Assembly: GCA_050084515.1 (NCBI GenBank) | Contig: CM114271.1 | Span: 14,074,001 to 14,138,000 of the forward strand | Direction: 5' to 3' | DNA from: Blasia pusilla | Taxonomy: Eukaryota > Marchantiophyta > Marchantiopsida > Blasiales | DNA: 64,000 bases | Shown: positions 9,359 through 22,050 of the stretch, piece by piece | Numbering within the stretch: position 1 is the stretch's first letter | Layout of the letters: each line of letters starts with the position of its first letter | Notes under the pieces: model-generated | What the model was told of the DNA's origin: nothing | Database searches by the model: none | What the model saw: only the letters and a program-made list of their open reading frames with translations | Position numbers and translations under genes: made by a program

Positions 9359-12300
9359 ATGGCGTTGAGTACAAGGAAGCGGAGTGGGCGTGCAGTGGAG
9401 TTTGATATTTCTCATGGATCTTCCAACGACCTGTGGAAGCACGCAAGAGAGGTATACATCCGGATTGCTACATCCATTTCAATCAATGGCTTCATCTATA
9501 AAAATGGCTGAGTTAGAGTTGCGCGAAAATCAGAACATTTGGGAAGAAATAACTATCAAGTGTGTGTCGATTTGGGTGGCTTTAGTTAGAAGTGTTTGAT
9601 TCTTTGAAAGCCAGAAGCCTATGCTCCTCAACGGATGATATGAATTTGGAATCCAGACGAATCGGAATCTTTGATAGGCAGTTTCCCTGCCGTTACACGA
9701 CCTCTGTGTATTCGGAAATTGCAGAGGGAACAGATGAACAAACGGCTGCATATATTCTGGGAAATTGATGAAATATAGTGCAGATGAACGCCATAGATGG
9801 CGTTGTCATTGACATAGACGACAAGAATGTTGGTAATTTTTGAAGCTCTCAGTGCAACGTTCTCGTCTCATATTACAAATGCAACAACCTCCGGCAGAGT
9901 TACAATCATAAGCCTGGACAGTTGCGATGCTGTCGACGCAGTCCAGTTTCCTTAGGATTGACTGTTCTTGAAGTTTTAACGCTCAGGTCAATGAATTGGA
10001 TTTCTTTAAAAGCTAGGCAAGAATTCGGTTTCTACCAATATAGGAGTGCATCAGTTCTTACAGATGGGCCTCAGTTTTCTGCTAGCACATGGTATGAGAA
10101 GGAAGCGCGAATGAATAAAAGCTACCCATGCTTGAATCGAAACAATTCAAAATAGATTGAATTATGAATTTACTTTCTCCTCCTTTCGAACAGGTAACTC
10201 AAGACATCACAGCCAATCTGAAGGATGCTGTGAAAAGCTTGCAAGATGAGAATACTGGAGTCACAGGTCCTCCTTTCTTGCAGGTTTCTAACTTCCCTGG
10301 ACAAGTGTTTGGAGCAGTTGGTTAGTTGTTTTGATGGGATCTCTTGAATATATGGTGAAGTTTGTATATGGCCCATTTATGGATATGGAAAATTCTAACT
10401 ATTTCTATTATATCATCCATTGTCGAGCAACCAATTGCTGTTACTCAACTCATAAGAAAGCAAGGTTATTAGACCTGCTCTTGTTCAGGTTGTCAATAAT
10501 ATACTGTAGACCCAGGGACTCCTTATACCTTTCCAATGCTCCATCAAGAGAAGCAAACCGAATTAACGTTTTCCAAACTGTGTCTTGATGCACTATGGCC
10601 TTTGGTTAAAAGTTGTATTCTTATGGAGTGTAGGCAACAGAGTCTCAGAGGAAGCTTGCAATAAAAAGAGCTCTGAACAGATTAGGAAGAGCTCTCAATC
10701 AGGTGTCGACCATCGAGTCCTACGTAAGAGCCGAGATAACCTTCCAACTCTAGTTCTGGTCTCTGCTAGACTTACAAAAAAGTTTTTCATCTTGTAGTAC
10801 AATACAAGTATTATTTATGGGTCAAGCATCCAGTCACGCATCCATATCTTGTTTTCGCATCTTTTTAGATGACTTCGTATCCAATGATCACCTGCAGTCG
10901 GCTGGTATGAAAGAAGAAATGAAGAGTCTACAGAAAAAGCTTGAGGCGTCTGAAAAAGCCTATGTAAGCACCTTTACCTACTCTATTGCACCCTTTTGAT
11001 GAGGTGCATCATATGACGTTTGTATTCACCTACGATGTAATCAAATATTCAGAGTGATTAATCGTAAATGAAATATTTCCCTGATTATTATTTTACTCAT
11101 TTTGGATAATTCATCAAACACGAAGATCACATGTATCTCTGTGCCTATGTAATGATCCTCATGGCGGACAATGCAATTTATCAGAAAGAGATGGAAGGAT
11201 CTACAGCTAAGATGCAGGAACAAATCGAGGGCAGCCAATCCAAGATGAAGGTACGCACTTAGACCTCAGGGATCCTTCTCTTCCTTCCTAGCAGCTCCTT
11301 TCATCTGCAACGCGCATGGTGCCAGGTTGTGTTGAATTCGAAGGGTAGTCTCAAACTGATAGCTTTTGTGATGTTGTCCACAGGATACATTGAATCGACT
11401 GAATCATGAGGAGGAGCTCATGACGACCATGCTCAAAGAGCTTGAAGCAGCCAGACTCGCAGCAGATCTAGCAAGAAAGGAAAAATTTGATGTACTGGAG
11501 GTACTATCCAGAGAATTTTCGTCTCTCTTGCATTGGTTCCACGTGGAAGTGATGCTATCTGTTTACAGGAACTTAACTTCGTATTGTTGTTCATGTGAAG
11601 GAACTACGATTGAGAGATTCTGAGAAAGGGAAACACACAGAAGAGCTTGTAAGACTTGCCACTAGGGAGAAAAGTTTAAGGTCTGAATCGATCCAGAAAA
11701 CGTCTTGTTTGCAGTCGTCGTAATGTTAGGGTGAGAAGAAAATTGTTATCTTCACCAAGGAGTACTCGGACGAAAAGGAACTCAGCACTAAAATACCCAC
11801 CAAATTGTGCATTACTGTAATCAACCATTTTTTGGCTTGGAGTTCATCTTCCAAGGATTATAGCATGGCCAAGTTTTGTAAAATAGAAAACTCAACTTAA
11901 GCACCATAATCCATCCTGTTTATCCTTAAAAACTCATGGCATAAGATGGAACCATATTTGGAACCACAGAGCAGAAAATGAAAAGCTGGGAAAACAGTTT
12001 ATGAGTGCTCTTAAAGAGAAGGAGATGATAGAAGTAACTTTGAAGGCTGCTGCTAATGCTACAGCAAATGTTGAGCGATACAAGGAGGTAAGGTGTTTAG
12101 CTTGCGGGTCACTTTATCCTACACCTCTTCCTATTTTTCTTGGCACAGTGGATACTGTAAGAATGTGGCTTTATGTGAATTCAAATCATACATTGCCTGG
12201 AACACTTTAAGTTCTATAATAGTTCGATTACTTTTAATGCCTAAAGTTTAACTTTAAACTGGTGAAATGAATGAAATCAACAGCTTCCGTCTTCTGAAAT

Positions 12301-15300
12301 TCGTCACCTGAGGTCTTCTAGCATATATTGGAGCAACTCAATTTATAGGTCTTTGGTGACCATACATGCAGTCCCTATGGTATTGAACCACACAATTATT
12401 TGTCTTTTGAGGATTGACTATAGAGAGCCTGTATAAGGTTTTGGTTGCTGCGGATGCTATCATAAGAGTTAAAAATTCATCAGGAGTTTTTCTGCACATT
12501 GCACACGTGGTTGAATCTCACTCCAGTCACCCTTCGTGCAGGTGGTGGCAAAGGTGACTGCCGACAATATGGTCTTTTTGATGAAGGTGTTCTAAATTGT
12601 ATGCATTCTTTTAGCAAGCAACATCCCTTCTGACTTCATCTAATACAAGAGTTTTGCCATTATATAGACGTAGGTGGTGTGGTGTGGCTGTTGGAAAGAA
12701 CATCAGATTCATGAAGCAATTTAATGTTAAAACGCTTGAATCTGAGTAAATAAGAGATGCACAGGGTGCGAAGTCTATATCAGCTCACTAAATAAAAAAA
12801 TTATGTACACTCCAATGACGAGAAGGAGTTCAACTGAGGTGTCTCTGTCATTCCTATGCCTGGCTGATTCAATTACCGTTCCATGTGCAAAGAGGATATG
12901 GAACATGAGAAAATTGTTTGTTACTGAAGCTCCTTAATAGAAAAGAGTAGAAACTTCATGCATTACTGACTTCTTATTATTCAGCTGCACTCTGTGAAGA
13001 GTAGTTCATCTGGAACATATTTTATCACATTGAGTTGGCTACTTTAATACGGTAATCCCGTGTGTGCAGCTAAAGCACAGTGAGTTGGCGCTTACCTCAG
13101 CACAAGGAAGATTATCAGAGATGCAGAAAGAAGTAATTCAATCTCTAACTGCTATTTTATTTGTTGAGGGCTGAAGTCATCTGGAAACTCAATCCAGGAC
13201 AAAGCAATAAGTGATCACACGCCTTTCCTGTCAATTATGTACAATGCAACAGATGTCTCTTGGAGCCAGCCCAAAACTTGCAAATATACAAGAAGTGATG
13301 TTGCTTTTGCATGTCTCTGGCATTTAGATTGAAACTTGTAGGGGACGGTGGCTTGAAGAAGCATCTAGTGAGATTCAAGAGATTGTTTTGAGTAGCTTGA
13401 ACAAGGTAAATTATCCGATCCCAGATTTCAAGATGTGCATCTCTCAAGATGGTTCCGTTGTTTGCTTCCCATGTTTTAGAAAGAAATGACTCAAAGCGTA
13501 GCCCATGTTGAAATTTGTTAATATCTAGTTTAGTCATGCCCTAAAAGTAGTTAGTCAGATACTAACTTAGTTGGATACTAATTTAGTTAGCTAGAGATAA
13601 CTTAGTGTTCCTCTATCTTTTTAGGGTAACCTTGAATTAGGGCAATTCTCGAGTTAGGGCTAGCCACCATTTGTTATTTAGGGTATGGATCTGTTCAATA
13701 AGATCTAAGGGCCAGAAGTGCTCACCCTCATGTATATAATGTCTCTGTTTAGAGAGCATAAGCTAATTCTACAACATGCACAGTTTTGGTGAGGACTCCT
13801 GAGGCTCTTGGCCTTGCTACAGAGTGATCAGAGAGTAGGAAGAGGAGATTGAGACTAATTATTGTGCTTGCTAGAACTTCACTGGAAGGCAGATTGTTTT
13901 GTCTAGTATGCTGATGGAGATTGTTTGAGGTGAGCCATGTCTGATCTCTGATGACATGTGAGGATCTGTAGTGTGAGTGGAAGGTGTGACTGCGTAAAAT
14001 CCTTCTTAGTATCTCTTAAATAATAAGAAGAGTCACATCATGGTAGGGCTCCGATTTGATAATAGAAATAGAAACTGATTTGTTAATTGTGTACAAGCTG
14101 AAATCATGGATGGACTTTGTACAAGGAGATACTTCTGCTGGTCAATCATTTTCTCGGCCCATACTCGATTACGAATGATCCCTAGTTATTCCAGATTTTA
14201 GTGAGTACACTATATTTTACGACGTGAAAATTTCTTCCCGGGATGGGACCTATGTGGATGTGAGGTTGGATGCCATTCAAGTTACTCTGCGGACATTTGT
14301 GTTCAAATAGGTAGATAGGACGCATCGAGACCAATGACGGGCAGAAGTAGCTTGTCCTAATCGTTGAAGTGGATAATGATTTCACTATATTAGGCTGAAG
14401 ATTGCGAGTCAAGACTACAGTTGCTGCAAAGTCAACAGGATAGGCACGCACAGGAGTGGGAGGAGAAGCTAAAGGCAACAACTGAAAAGCTGTTCCAAGT
14501 TACTTCCAGCAGGGACTGGTTCGAGAGAAACTTAATGGAAGCCACGGACAGGTTCGCGACTCTCCTCCTCCTGCAGTTTCCCTCTAAGTCGTGATGATGT
14601 AGCATATAAAGTTGAGGCGAAGAGGGCAAGTTTTGGATTTGATTGCATTCCAAGTATCGATTGATGTTGATGGTTTCCTCGTATCAACAGTTGTTTGCTG
14701 TTGAATTATTGATACTTGGACGTATTTTTACGTAGGAGTGGTGATGTAAAAGAGATAATTAATTAAACAGTGAACCTTTTAGTGAGATCAAGTCAGAATA
14801 TTTTGCTGTTCATAGAGTGGTTAAGATGTGGATATAGAGTTTGAAATCTATGGAGGACGTGGAGTGAAACTGAGATTTCCACAAGTTATGCTTACGGTAA
14901 GAAATTCGTCTTGGCTAACATATTCATTAACTGTGTTTCCACTACCTCCAGCGCAGGTTTAAGGCCTCCGAAGATGAAAATCTGAGATTGGTGCAGACAC
15001 TTGAAAGTGAGTGTGGTTATCGGCAGCAGGCTGAGGCAGAATCACGAGCTCTGATTAGCACACTCAGGGAAACAAATGACGAGGTAATTTCTCAAGCTTT
15101 GCGGTGCGGGCACAGGCTAGATTTTGAGAATTTAACTCTGACGTGCCTACCGTCTTCATGATTTGGTCTGGTCATTCCACTGGGTCGGCCTTCTTGATTA
15201 TGATGAACATGTTGGATTAATCCTGGTCCTCAGGTTAGGAATAGCCCATATTTAGCTTAGATGTCACTTTGAAAATCTTGATTGCATGAATGTAGAGTAG

Positions 15301-16654
15301 ATTTCGTCAAGCTGAACAAAGCAAACATCGGTATTGAAACCAGGAAGTACAAGACTCCTAGTGGAACACCATGAAAAGGATAATGAAAGAACGTAACGGT
15401 CTTCACTGATATTATTCATTTCGCTAAATCTCAGACGTCGTCTTTCTAATTTGTCTCTATTGAAAAAATGTTGTTGCACTGCAATCACGTAATTCCTTTC
15501 CTATATTCTGGCAGCTTGCTCATGTCAAGTCGGAGCTTGCAGCAGCAATCAAGGACGTTGAGGTGAGTGGGCGCATATTAGCAGACATGCGTAGTTGTCC
15601 CATAACGAGTTTTTAACTTTGTTGGCTGTTGAGATCTTCTCTGTGACATTCTCCCTGATTTTCTTCCACGGAATTGTGGTTTTGGGTTGGTGACAGGCAC
15701 ACAAAAGACTCTTTTCTGAGAAAGATGAGGAGATGGATAAAGTGCGGGCAGACCTTGACCAAGCGAAGGGCGAGCTACAGACGCAGCTCGCTGTAAATGG
15801 GGCACTGATGAAGAAAAAAGAAGCGGTAGAGCAATTATTCACCAAAAAGTGTGCATGAATACGTTCCAGAATAACGTTTGCTAGACTCCTGTTAAACACG
15901 CCATTCTTAGTGTTATATATCGCCTGAAGGCTCTCAAATATCATTCCGATAATGAATCATATAAGGTTAACAACTGCAAAGTCTATGTACAACCTTCACT
16001 ATTTCATAAGGTGATGTTCGGAGCCTCATGCTTACTAAGCCTCATTTCAGGTGGAGTGGGAATTGATGGCGGCTGAGGCCCAGCGAGCTAAACTGCATGA
16101 AAGTCTGCAAGAGAGGTGCAAACCTGACTTCAGTATTTGCCTTTTCTGTCCATTAAGTAGTATTGAAAATGCATTTGACACAAAAATTCCTCAAAGTCAC
16201 TATGTTCCATCTTAGAAAACTTGTAATTGAAATTCAAATTCTCATATGTTGAATTAGTCTTTATGATGGAGCCATCTCAATTTTGTTTGTCATCCTTTCA
16301 AAGTGTAAGAAGATGTATGTTAACCATTCGAAGTGTTGACAGATCCCAAATAATATCTTATGTTAATGGTGTAAAAAGTTAAGTGCTCGAGTGATGGTCA
16401 CTATGTTCTATCTCATTAAAAAAGGGAATCCCAATTGAAAAAAATCTATTTCTTCTTTAGTCAAAAGAGTTACCTTGAGAAGATGTGTGATAACCATTTC
16501 ATGTGAAGACAAATCAATATACTCTCCGATAAATGGATGTCTTGCCTAGCTATTGAAATACCCTCCAACCAGCTCGAACTGAGTCAATCAATTGTTTAGT
16601 TGCAGGTTACAAAAGAGCTATGCAAGAAGTACACCTATGTCCCAAATGGTGTGA
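9359..16654 (+). CDS. coiled-coil protein of unknown function, 14 exons
   Basis: I chained 14 exons with GT-AG borders and one consistent frame: 9359-9451, 10194-10283, 10898-10963, 11185-11250, 11384-11500, 11601-11680, 11970-12087, 13070-13132, 14394-14551, 14957-15083, 15515-15562, 15697-15825, 16051-16115, 16606-16654 (TGA 16652). The sum is 1269 nt, that is 422 aa. It begins MALSTRKRSGRAVEFDI. After about residue 55 it is almost wholly charged heptad-like sequence (DTLNRLNHEEELMTTMLKEL, RAENEKLGKQFMSALKEKE), so a long coiled coil. It ends LQKSYARSTPMSQMV. No catalytic motif, signal peptide or membrane segment is seen. A structural or tethering role is plausible; I do not recognise the family. 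A solo LTR sits in intron 8. Exon 1-2 joining and the last exon are the least certain. Confidence 0.75.
13506..14156 (+). mobile_element. solo LTR in an intron, 5-bp TSD GCCCA
   Basis: The 651-bp element starts TGTTGAAATTTG and ends ATTTTCTCG (CA mutated to CG). It is flanked by the direct repeat GCCCA at 13501-13505 and 14157-14161, the 5-bp duplication made by LTR-retrotransposon integrase. A close copy lies at 31457-32138. It lies in intron 8 (13133-14393) of the coiled-coil gene. Strand is nominal, as no coding sequence is present. Confidence 0.88.
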
Positions 16655-17392
16655 CTACATGGAGTTCATCCTCACCTAGATTCATGCCATGAGTAGAGGC
16701 ACTCAACATATTGTTCCAAGAGTGACTGTGATTCTAAGAGAGCGTGATTGGAGGGACAAGATCCAACTACTTTCTTCACTCATATCTTTTTGAGCCTGAG
16801 ATTTTTTTTGCTCTGTTGGATGTTTTTTGAGATGGTGGGACAGGTTTATACCTCCACAAAGACATTGTTCCTCTAGTTGTTGATGATGACACTTTAAAAT
16901 GACAAAAAATGGCAACTTGTGCATCAAAGAGTTTCTAGTGACAATGCATATGAACATTATATTGTAAGAAATCAACTTTTAGTTTTGATGAGTGCCAACG
17001 ACCTACCTCTATTGGCAGCTAGCACACCAGGTTCATAGGACAGATATACCATTTGATGATTCATCGCATGAGTGTCGTGAAATAGATGCCACTTGCTTGT
17101 GAGTATGTTGCCTATATGTGAGTTGCATTCAATTGAGTTGAAACAAGTCTCTATTGAAGGAGGGGTATGTTTCAAAGGGGCCTCGAACGATTATATGAGC
17201 TACTTCAATTAGCTCTGGGTTGCAAACCATATTCCTTATACATGAGAGTTGTTATACGCCTTGCTTAATTTTGTTTAGAATTTTAATGATTCTAGTTCTA
17301 TGACTTTCTTGCATGGTGTTAGACTATGTTTAGCATAGAAGTGGGGCCCCTTCTTGCATACAAGTTAGTATCTGGTGGAGCATAATGAGGAT
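16655..17392. other. 3' flank of the coiled-coil gene, no gene seen
   Basis: Probable 3' UTR followed by AT-rich unique-looking DNA. No coding frame with family resemblance is seen. The border with the gag-only LTR element is at 17393. Confidence 0.45.
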
Positions 17393-19067
17393 TGTCGTGC
17401 GCATACACATCGCTACACAACCCACATCGCTGGTCACATTTATACACCACACAACATCGATCGTCCCCAATATACGGGTAGATCCATGCATAACCAAATA
17501 GACTCGCTCATATAGATTGGGACCCCATAATCGTCCCTCTAGCTGGCAGTTGAGTTCCCCTAACTCCAGATAGCACACACATATATACTCGACAAGATCC
17601 CATTTCTTACACATATCTAGCACCATCGGTGTCGTCATCCGTGCAACAGTGCCATATTGTAGCAACCCGTAGTGTTGATCCCTCCAAAGAGATCTAACAT
17701 TCTCTACCCTCCTCCAAATATAGATACAACTCCATGCTTGCCTCACGAGCTCATCTGCACTTCACGCATCTCAATGCTCGTTCCCAACAACAATAAAGAA
17801 GCTCTGCACCATGGGAAGAGACATCCATCTTGACATGTCTCTCCGTTGGACTATCCGCTATGGGAATGTCCTCCGCATGTGCTCCTCTCCCCGAACCGTC
17901 CTGATCAACGAACACCACCTATGAATGTTGCCAACGTGGTCACCGTATCCACACGTGTTCGACCACCACTACTACCTACAAAGTGCATCGGTAGATGGCT
18001 CACTCGTCCATCACCTAATCGCCACCCTGGCCCATAAGAAACTCTCATCCCAAAAATCCAGAATAAACCCAAGGGGATACAACACTATACTCCCCACCAA
18101 CACATCATACGACTTTACTGATGTCGTAATCGCCCGAATGCGCACCATCGCACTATCCGACTCATGTTTTGGTTGCAATCTAACCACCAACTCTTGTCGA
18201 GTTATGAACTGTGTGGGTGATATGCCCCCAATAGAGGTATGTATCTGAAAGGGACAACGCTCGATGTCGCCTTTTTGTAATCCCAACGCCAAACACGCCA
18301 CCTTCAAGGGCTACGCTCCCGAATCAAGTAGGACGCGGTGCGGGTGGTACACTGTACATGTGGGACTAACCAAGCAAAAAACTCATGCTCGGTTATCCAA
18401 AAATACCACATCTGGTGTGATCAGGGCTCGCTCTATCGCAGGCCTAGGTGGCATATCTACCAACTTCTCTGCTGCCGCATGCCATGACTCAATGGGGGAC
18501 GTCCCGAGCTCCTGCTCCGAGGGCAAGTCCACCCCCTCAACTACCTCTGAATGAGGAGCTGTCACCTCTCCACGCTCACATAACGGAGTCGGAACACCTC
18601 CGCTAGTCCAACTCCCAACGTCGCCAACTCCATGGCGGAAAACAACGGAGTCTGGCTCACCCTAGTGCCCACCTCCAACAACATGGTCGACACTAGCTCC
18701 TCCCGAATCGGCATAGGAGTGGTCTCTCCAACTCCTCGTGACGTCGACGAACCTGTCCCACCCGTGGGTACTATCGGTCGCCGAGGCACCATCGACGGTG
18801 TATGTAATGCCTCTGATAATATGAACAACCAGGGAACCCTGGCCTGCCGCCCATCGGTCCTCTCCTGTGGTTCAATCTCAACCCCATCTCTTGATGGCTC
18901 GGTTACTCTCCCATCACCATGAGTCACCACCGCAACAACCTTAACCTGAGCCGCACTATACATAAATCCCATCCCCGTAGAATCCTCACCATCATTATGG
19001 TAAGATGTGGAGGCTGACGCCATACTAGCTACTCTGAGCTCCTCGCTTGCCTGCAACTGCATCATCA

Positions 19068-19418
19068 TCATGGCAACAATCCTCTGCTCCAACGGATCAA
19101 TGCGCGTAAGGAGCGCTGCATCGGGTGTACGTCCTCCATCTCTTGTGACTGGTGATGCACTCTTCCATCACGATCATCCACCACTCGATCTCCACCAACT
19201 CTCTTGCCTCCAAGTCCTCTACCTACCTCAGGATGTACCTCCCGGCAAAGATCATAACACCTATCCCTAGTGTGACCATATCGGTGACAATGATCACACT
19301 GCAACTGTGATGGGGCCATCCTCTCTGGCTCCTGAGCAAACGGAGACGCTTGTGGCCCTCTCCCATGTTGTGGGCAGTCCCTCTGTCTATGCGACCCACC
19401 ACACATCCAACAAGCCAA
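19068..19418 (-). pseudogene. Gag zinc-knuckle fragment (two CCHC)
   Basis: Two zinc knuckles are visible in one minus-strand frame: CWMCGGSHRQRDC (CX2CX3HX4C, usual in plant gypsy Gag) and CDHCHRYGHTRDRC (CX2CX4HX4C). They are separated by a linker with QEPERMAPSQLQ. Nucleocapsid knuckles bind the element's RNA. The frame ends at 19068; the next frame (19092-18562) is Ala/Ser/Thr/Pro-rich and carries no recognisable domain. Confidence 0.78.
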
Positions 19419-20110
19419 CCCTGGTCCCTACTGGGAAACATATGTCAGGACGGGTCGTTGCCTCATCGGCTCATGATACCTGCCTTGCTCTCCGAGCCCA
19501 CCGGCCCATTCTCGTGGTACAAGTGCATGCTAGGGCACTTGTGGGTCTACTCCTACTTGTCGACCAGTTGAATCCTGCGAAAAACCCGTGGTCACTACTT
19601 GCTCCTCACTCATGTTGAGCTCTATCCGCTCAGATAACTCGAAGATCACCTTCAATGTGGACTTCGCGGTGTGAAGCAACATCGCATCTCAAACTCTCCT
19701 CCGTAGCTCCTCATCCAGCACCCCGTACCAATATTGCACTGATTGCGCCTCAGTCACCCATATGTGGCAACGATCAAACGTTGCATGCTTGTGAACGCCT
19801 CCCTCTGACTCTCACCCAATCTCTGCTGAAAATCATGTAGACTCTTTAGCTTGTTGGTCCGCACGCCTTGGTAGCTCCTCCCTAACTATCGGAACAACTC
19901 CACTGTAGGACTGAAACTCCGTGGTCCTCTACCACAAGAGGTCTCTGCCACCCCACCACTCTCACTGCCATCCTCTCCATCTAGTCCCCGGGCTGATGGT
20001 GACGGTCTCTCCGCTCTCACTATACCATCATACGGATCACGACCACTAGTGGACATATACCCTGGAGCTCAATACACCCTCGAGGCATCGATCTGCAGAG
20101 AGTATAGAGA

Positions 20111-20323
20111 TCAGAACCCCATGTAATCATCCATCAGCGGACCCTCCAAGTGTTGGAACAACCCCTTCCATGCCATAAAAGGGTTGAACCGCGTAGGGGT
20201 CCGTATCTCCTCAGAGTCGCACCACGTGTTGAACTCTTGGATGAAATCATCTAAATCTATGTGCCTACTGCACCCGAGAAACGACGCATGCCCCGATGGC
20301 CCATGTCGTCCATCTCTCCCCAT
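20111..20323 (-). pseudogene. Gag N-terminal (capsid) fragment
   Basis: The minus-strand frame reads a gypsy-like retrotransposon Gag segment: DLDDFIQEFNTWCDSEEIR, then FNPFMAWKGLFQHLEGPLMD. It belongs to the same element as the zinc-knuckle frame at 19068-19418, but the intervening sequence shifts frame and contains stops, so it is not expressible as one protein. Confidence 0.7.
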
Positions 20324-21329
20324 GTATCACTGTCCCCGTCTGGGATCTCGTCACCAGAGCCACTGTCTAGTGATGACAATCCAGCCACGGATAGGAGTCA
20401 AGGTAGTTCCTCACTAGAAACCCCTCAATACCTCACGCTACTCCGTGTCACTCCACTACCACTGCTTGTACTACCCCATTCTCCCGAACCCTGGGAGAAC
20501 GCCGTGATGACAACCCTGTCTCACCCGCTCAAGCACTCAGACTCACCAAGAGTCTCCCACACTCCTCACTAGCGTAGCGACACTAATGGTAATCTCGTGA
20601 AGACATACCCGGCCTCACGCACACTCAACACTTGGGCTCACCATGAGCTTCCCAACTAACTCACCTAAACCACTGACACTCTTGGGTCATACAAGTGACC
20701 CCTACTCGGCGACCGCCGTATATCCACAAACATGCTACACATGCATGGAGACTACACTCGTCACCATCGCTACACCCACCTAGCACTGACTACTACCCGA
20801 TACCCAGCACCCTCAATGACACGAGACAAGTGCAGAAAAAGGGACTCGAATGGGTAACCTGATAATGCCTTCCAACCTACTGCACCGTCAACACTCACTC
20901 CTCCATGTGGTATGGAAACCTCTGCAACAGGACACCCTCCTCTCACACACGTCGAACCGCCCGTCAGCAGCTGTAGACTACCCGTTGGCATCGACACGTG
21001 TGTCTCCATTACTACCCTCGCAAATCCTAGCCACGCCCGAAAAACATTACGTCCCACAAATCTCTCCGCCCAACCCCCAAGCACTGCTCATCTACTCCAA
21101 GTCACGACAAATCCAAGCAAATGCCCAACCATATCCAATGCCCAACCTGGTCGACAAGCTACCATGTTCTGATCCAACCCCGTCGCCCTCCTACCACGTT
21201 CCTCATTCCGACCATGTTCGTCCTACCGCGTAACCCACTTTACTCCGTCTGGTCCTACTACCTAGTACTGTGCCTCTACCACAGTCCTCCTTCCTTCTCA
21301 ACTCCGTCCGTTTCCTTGCAGCAGGCTTT

Positions 21330-21600
21330 TGCTTTTGCGGCGGGCTTAGGCTGTTGGAGACGCCGGCGCTAGAGGCCCACTTAGTAGTAGTCATAGCTCT
21401 CTTGTTGTTGCTGATATTGTCTCTGCTGTTGGTGAGTTTCGTCGTTAGGGGGGGAATGGCCCCTTCTTCCTTTTCTGGTCTTGTTGTGGCCTTCAGGTTT
21501 TGACTCTTTGAGTCCCCCTCTTTTGTACTTCCGATGGGTTTTCCATCACACGTTTTTATCGGAGTGCATCTTTATAATCTTCCTTGCAGTAGCACGCATC
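21330..21600 (+). mobile_element. 3' tail of a non-LTR retrotransposon (copy 1)
   Basis: The stretch matches 25880-26150 in the same orientation: CTGTTGGAGACGCC, then GGCCCACTTAGTA-like, TTGCTGATATTGTCTC, CGTTAGGGGGG, and CCCCCTCTTTTGTA followed by GATGGGTTTTCCATC. Only the coding end and 3' UTR are present, so it is a 5'-truncated insertion. It lies just upstream (in that element's sense) of the gag-only element's possible PBS. Confidence 0.8.
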
Positions 21601-21840
21601 CCTATGCGGCTGTAACTCGCTTCCTACCTTCGTCCAACCCGCTCTCACACGCACGGCTGGCCCTCCCAACTCGGTATTAACTCTTGGCGGGTCCGCTGCC
21701 CTATGCAGCCCCGCTCTCCCAAGTTGTGTGCCTCCCTAGCTCCTTCCGGACCTCAACCCGTCCTAACTACATGGGAGGCCCTGGCCCGCATTAACTCCCT
21801 ATGGGCACGCCGCCCTATGCGGCAAGCCCTCCCTCATTAT

Positions 21841-22050
21841 TCGCTCTCCCTATCAGAAGGAGAAGGAAGGGAGAGCGAACGTCAAAAGTGGGGCATAGAG
21901 AACAAAAAAAACCCCTAGGGCCAAAAGCGACCTTGAGGAGAAAGAAGGGGGGCTCCCCCCCTAACGGCCCTAGGGGTTTTTTTCGTTCTCTATGCCCCCT
22001 CGTTTGTATCTAATGGGTTTCCCATCCTATTTTCTATTTATATGTATATC
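21841..22050. repeat. foldback of non-LTR tails with two hairpins
   Basis: A small hairpin has arms TCGCTCTCCCT (21841-21851) and AGGGAGAGCGA (21868-21878). A larger foldback has 33-bp arms at 21890-21922 and 21966-21998 with one mismatch and a 43-bp spacer. The left arm and spacer are a reverse-oriented piece of the non-LTR 3' UTR, and the right arm continues as a forward 3' UTR (CCCCCTCGTTTGTA, then GGGTTTCCCATCC). Confidence 0.85.

Larger units (their letters stand above)
17393..21180 (-). mobile_element. gag-only LTR retrotransposon (TR-GAG-like)
   Basis: This minus-strand element has recognisable Gag but no protease, RT or integrase. Gag pieces run 20323 to 19068. The low end shows an LTR terminus: read on the minus strand, 17490-17393 ends in GCGCACGACA, nearly identical for ~95 bp to 41181-41278 and related to the end of the solo LTR at 59697. 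A degenerate initiator-tRNA-like PBS may lie at 21161-21177 (minus-strand TTGGATCAGAACATGGT). The stretch 17535-17720 resembles 28870-29130. Between gag and the LTR end, 19060-17760 encodes no pol motif in any frame. It could be a natural non-autonomous element or one with a deleted pol. Confidence 0.6.

Noticed and set aside
18562-19092. 176-codon open frame as a host gene
   Set aside because: It overlaps and follows the Gag zinc-knuckle frame in the same element, and is low-complexity Ala/Ser/Thr/Pro sequence with no domain.
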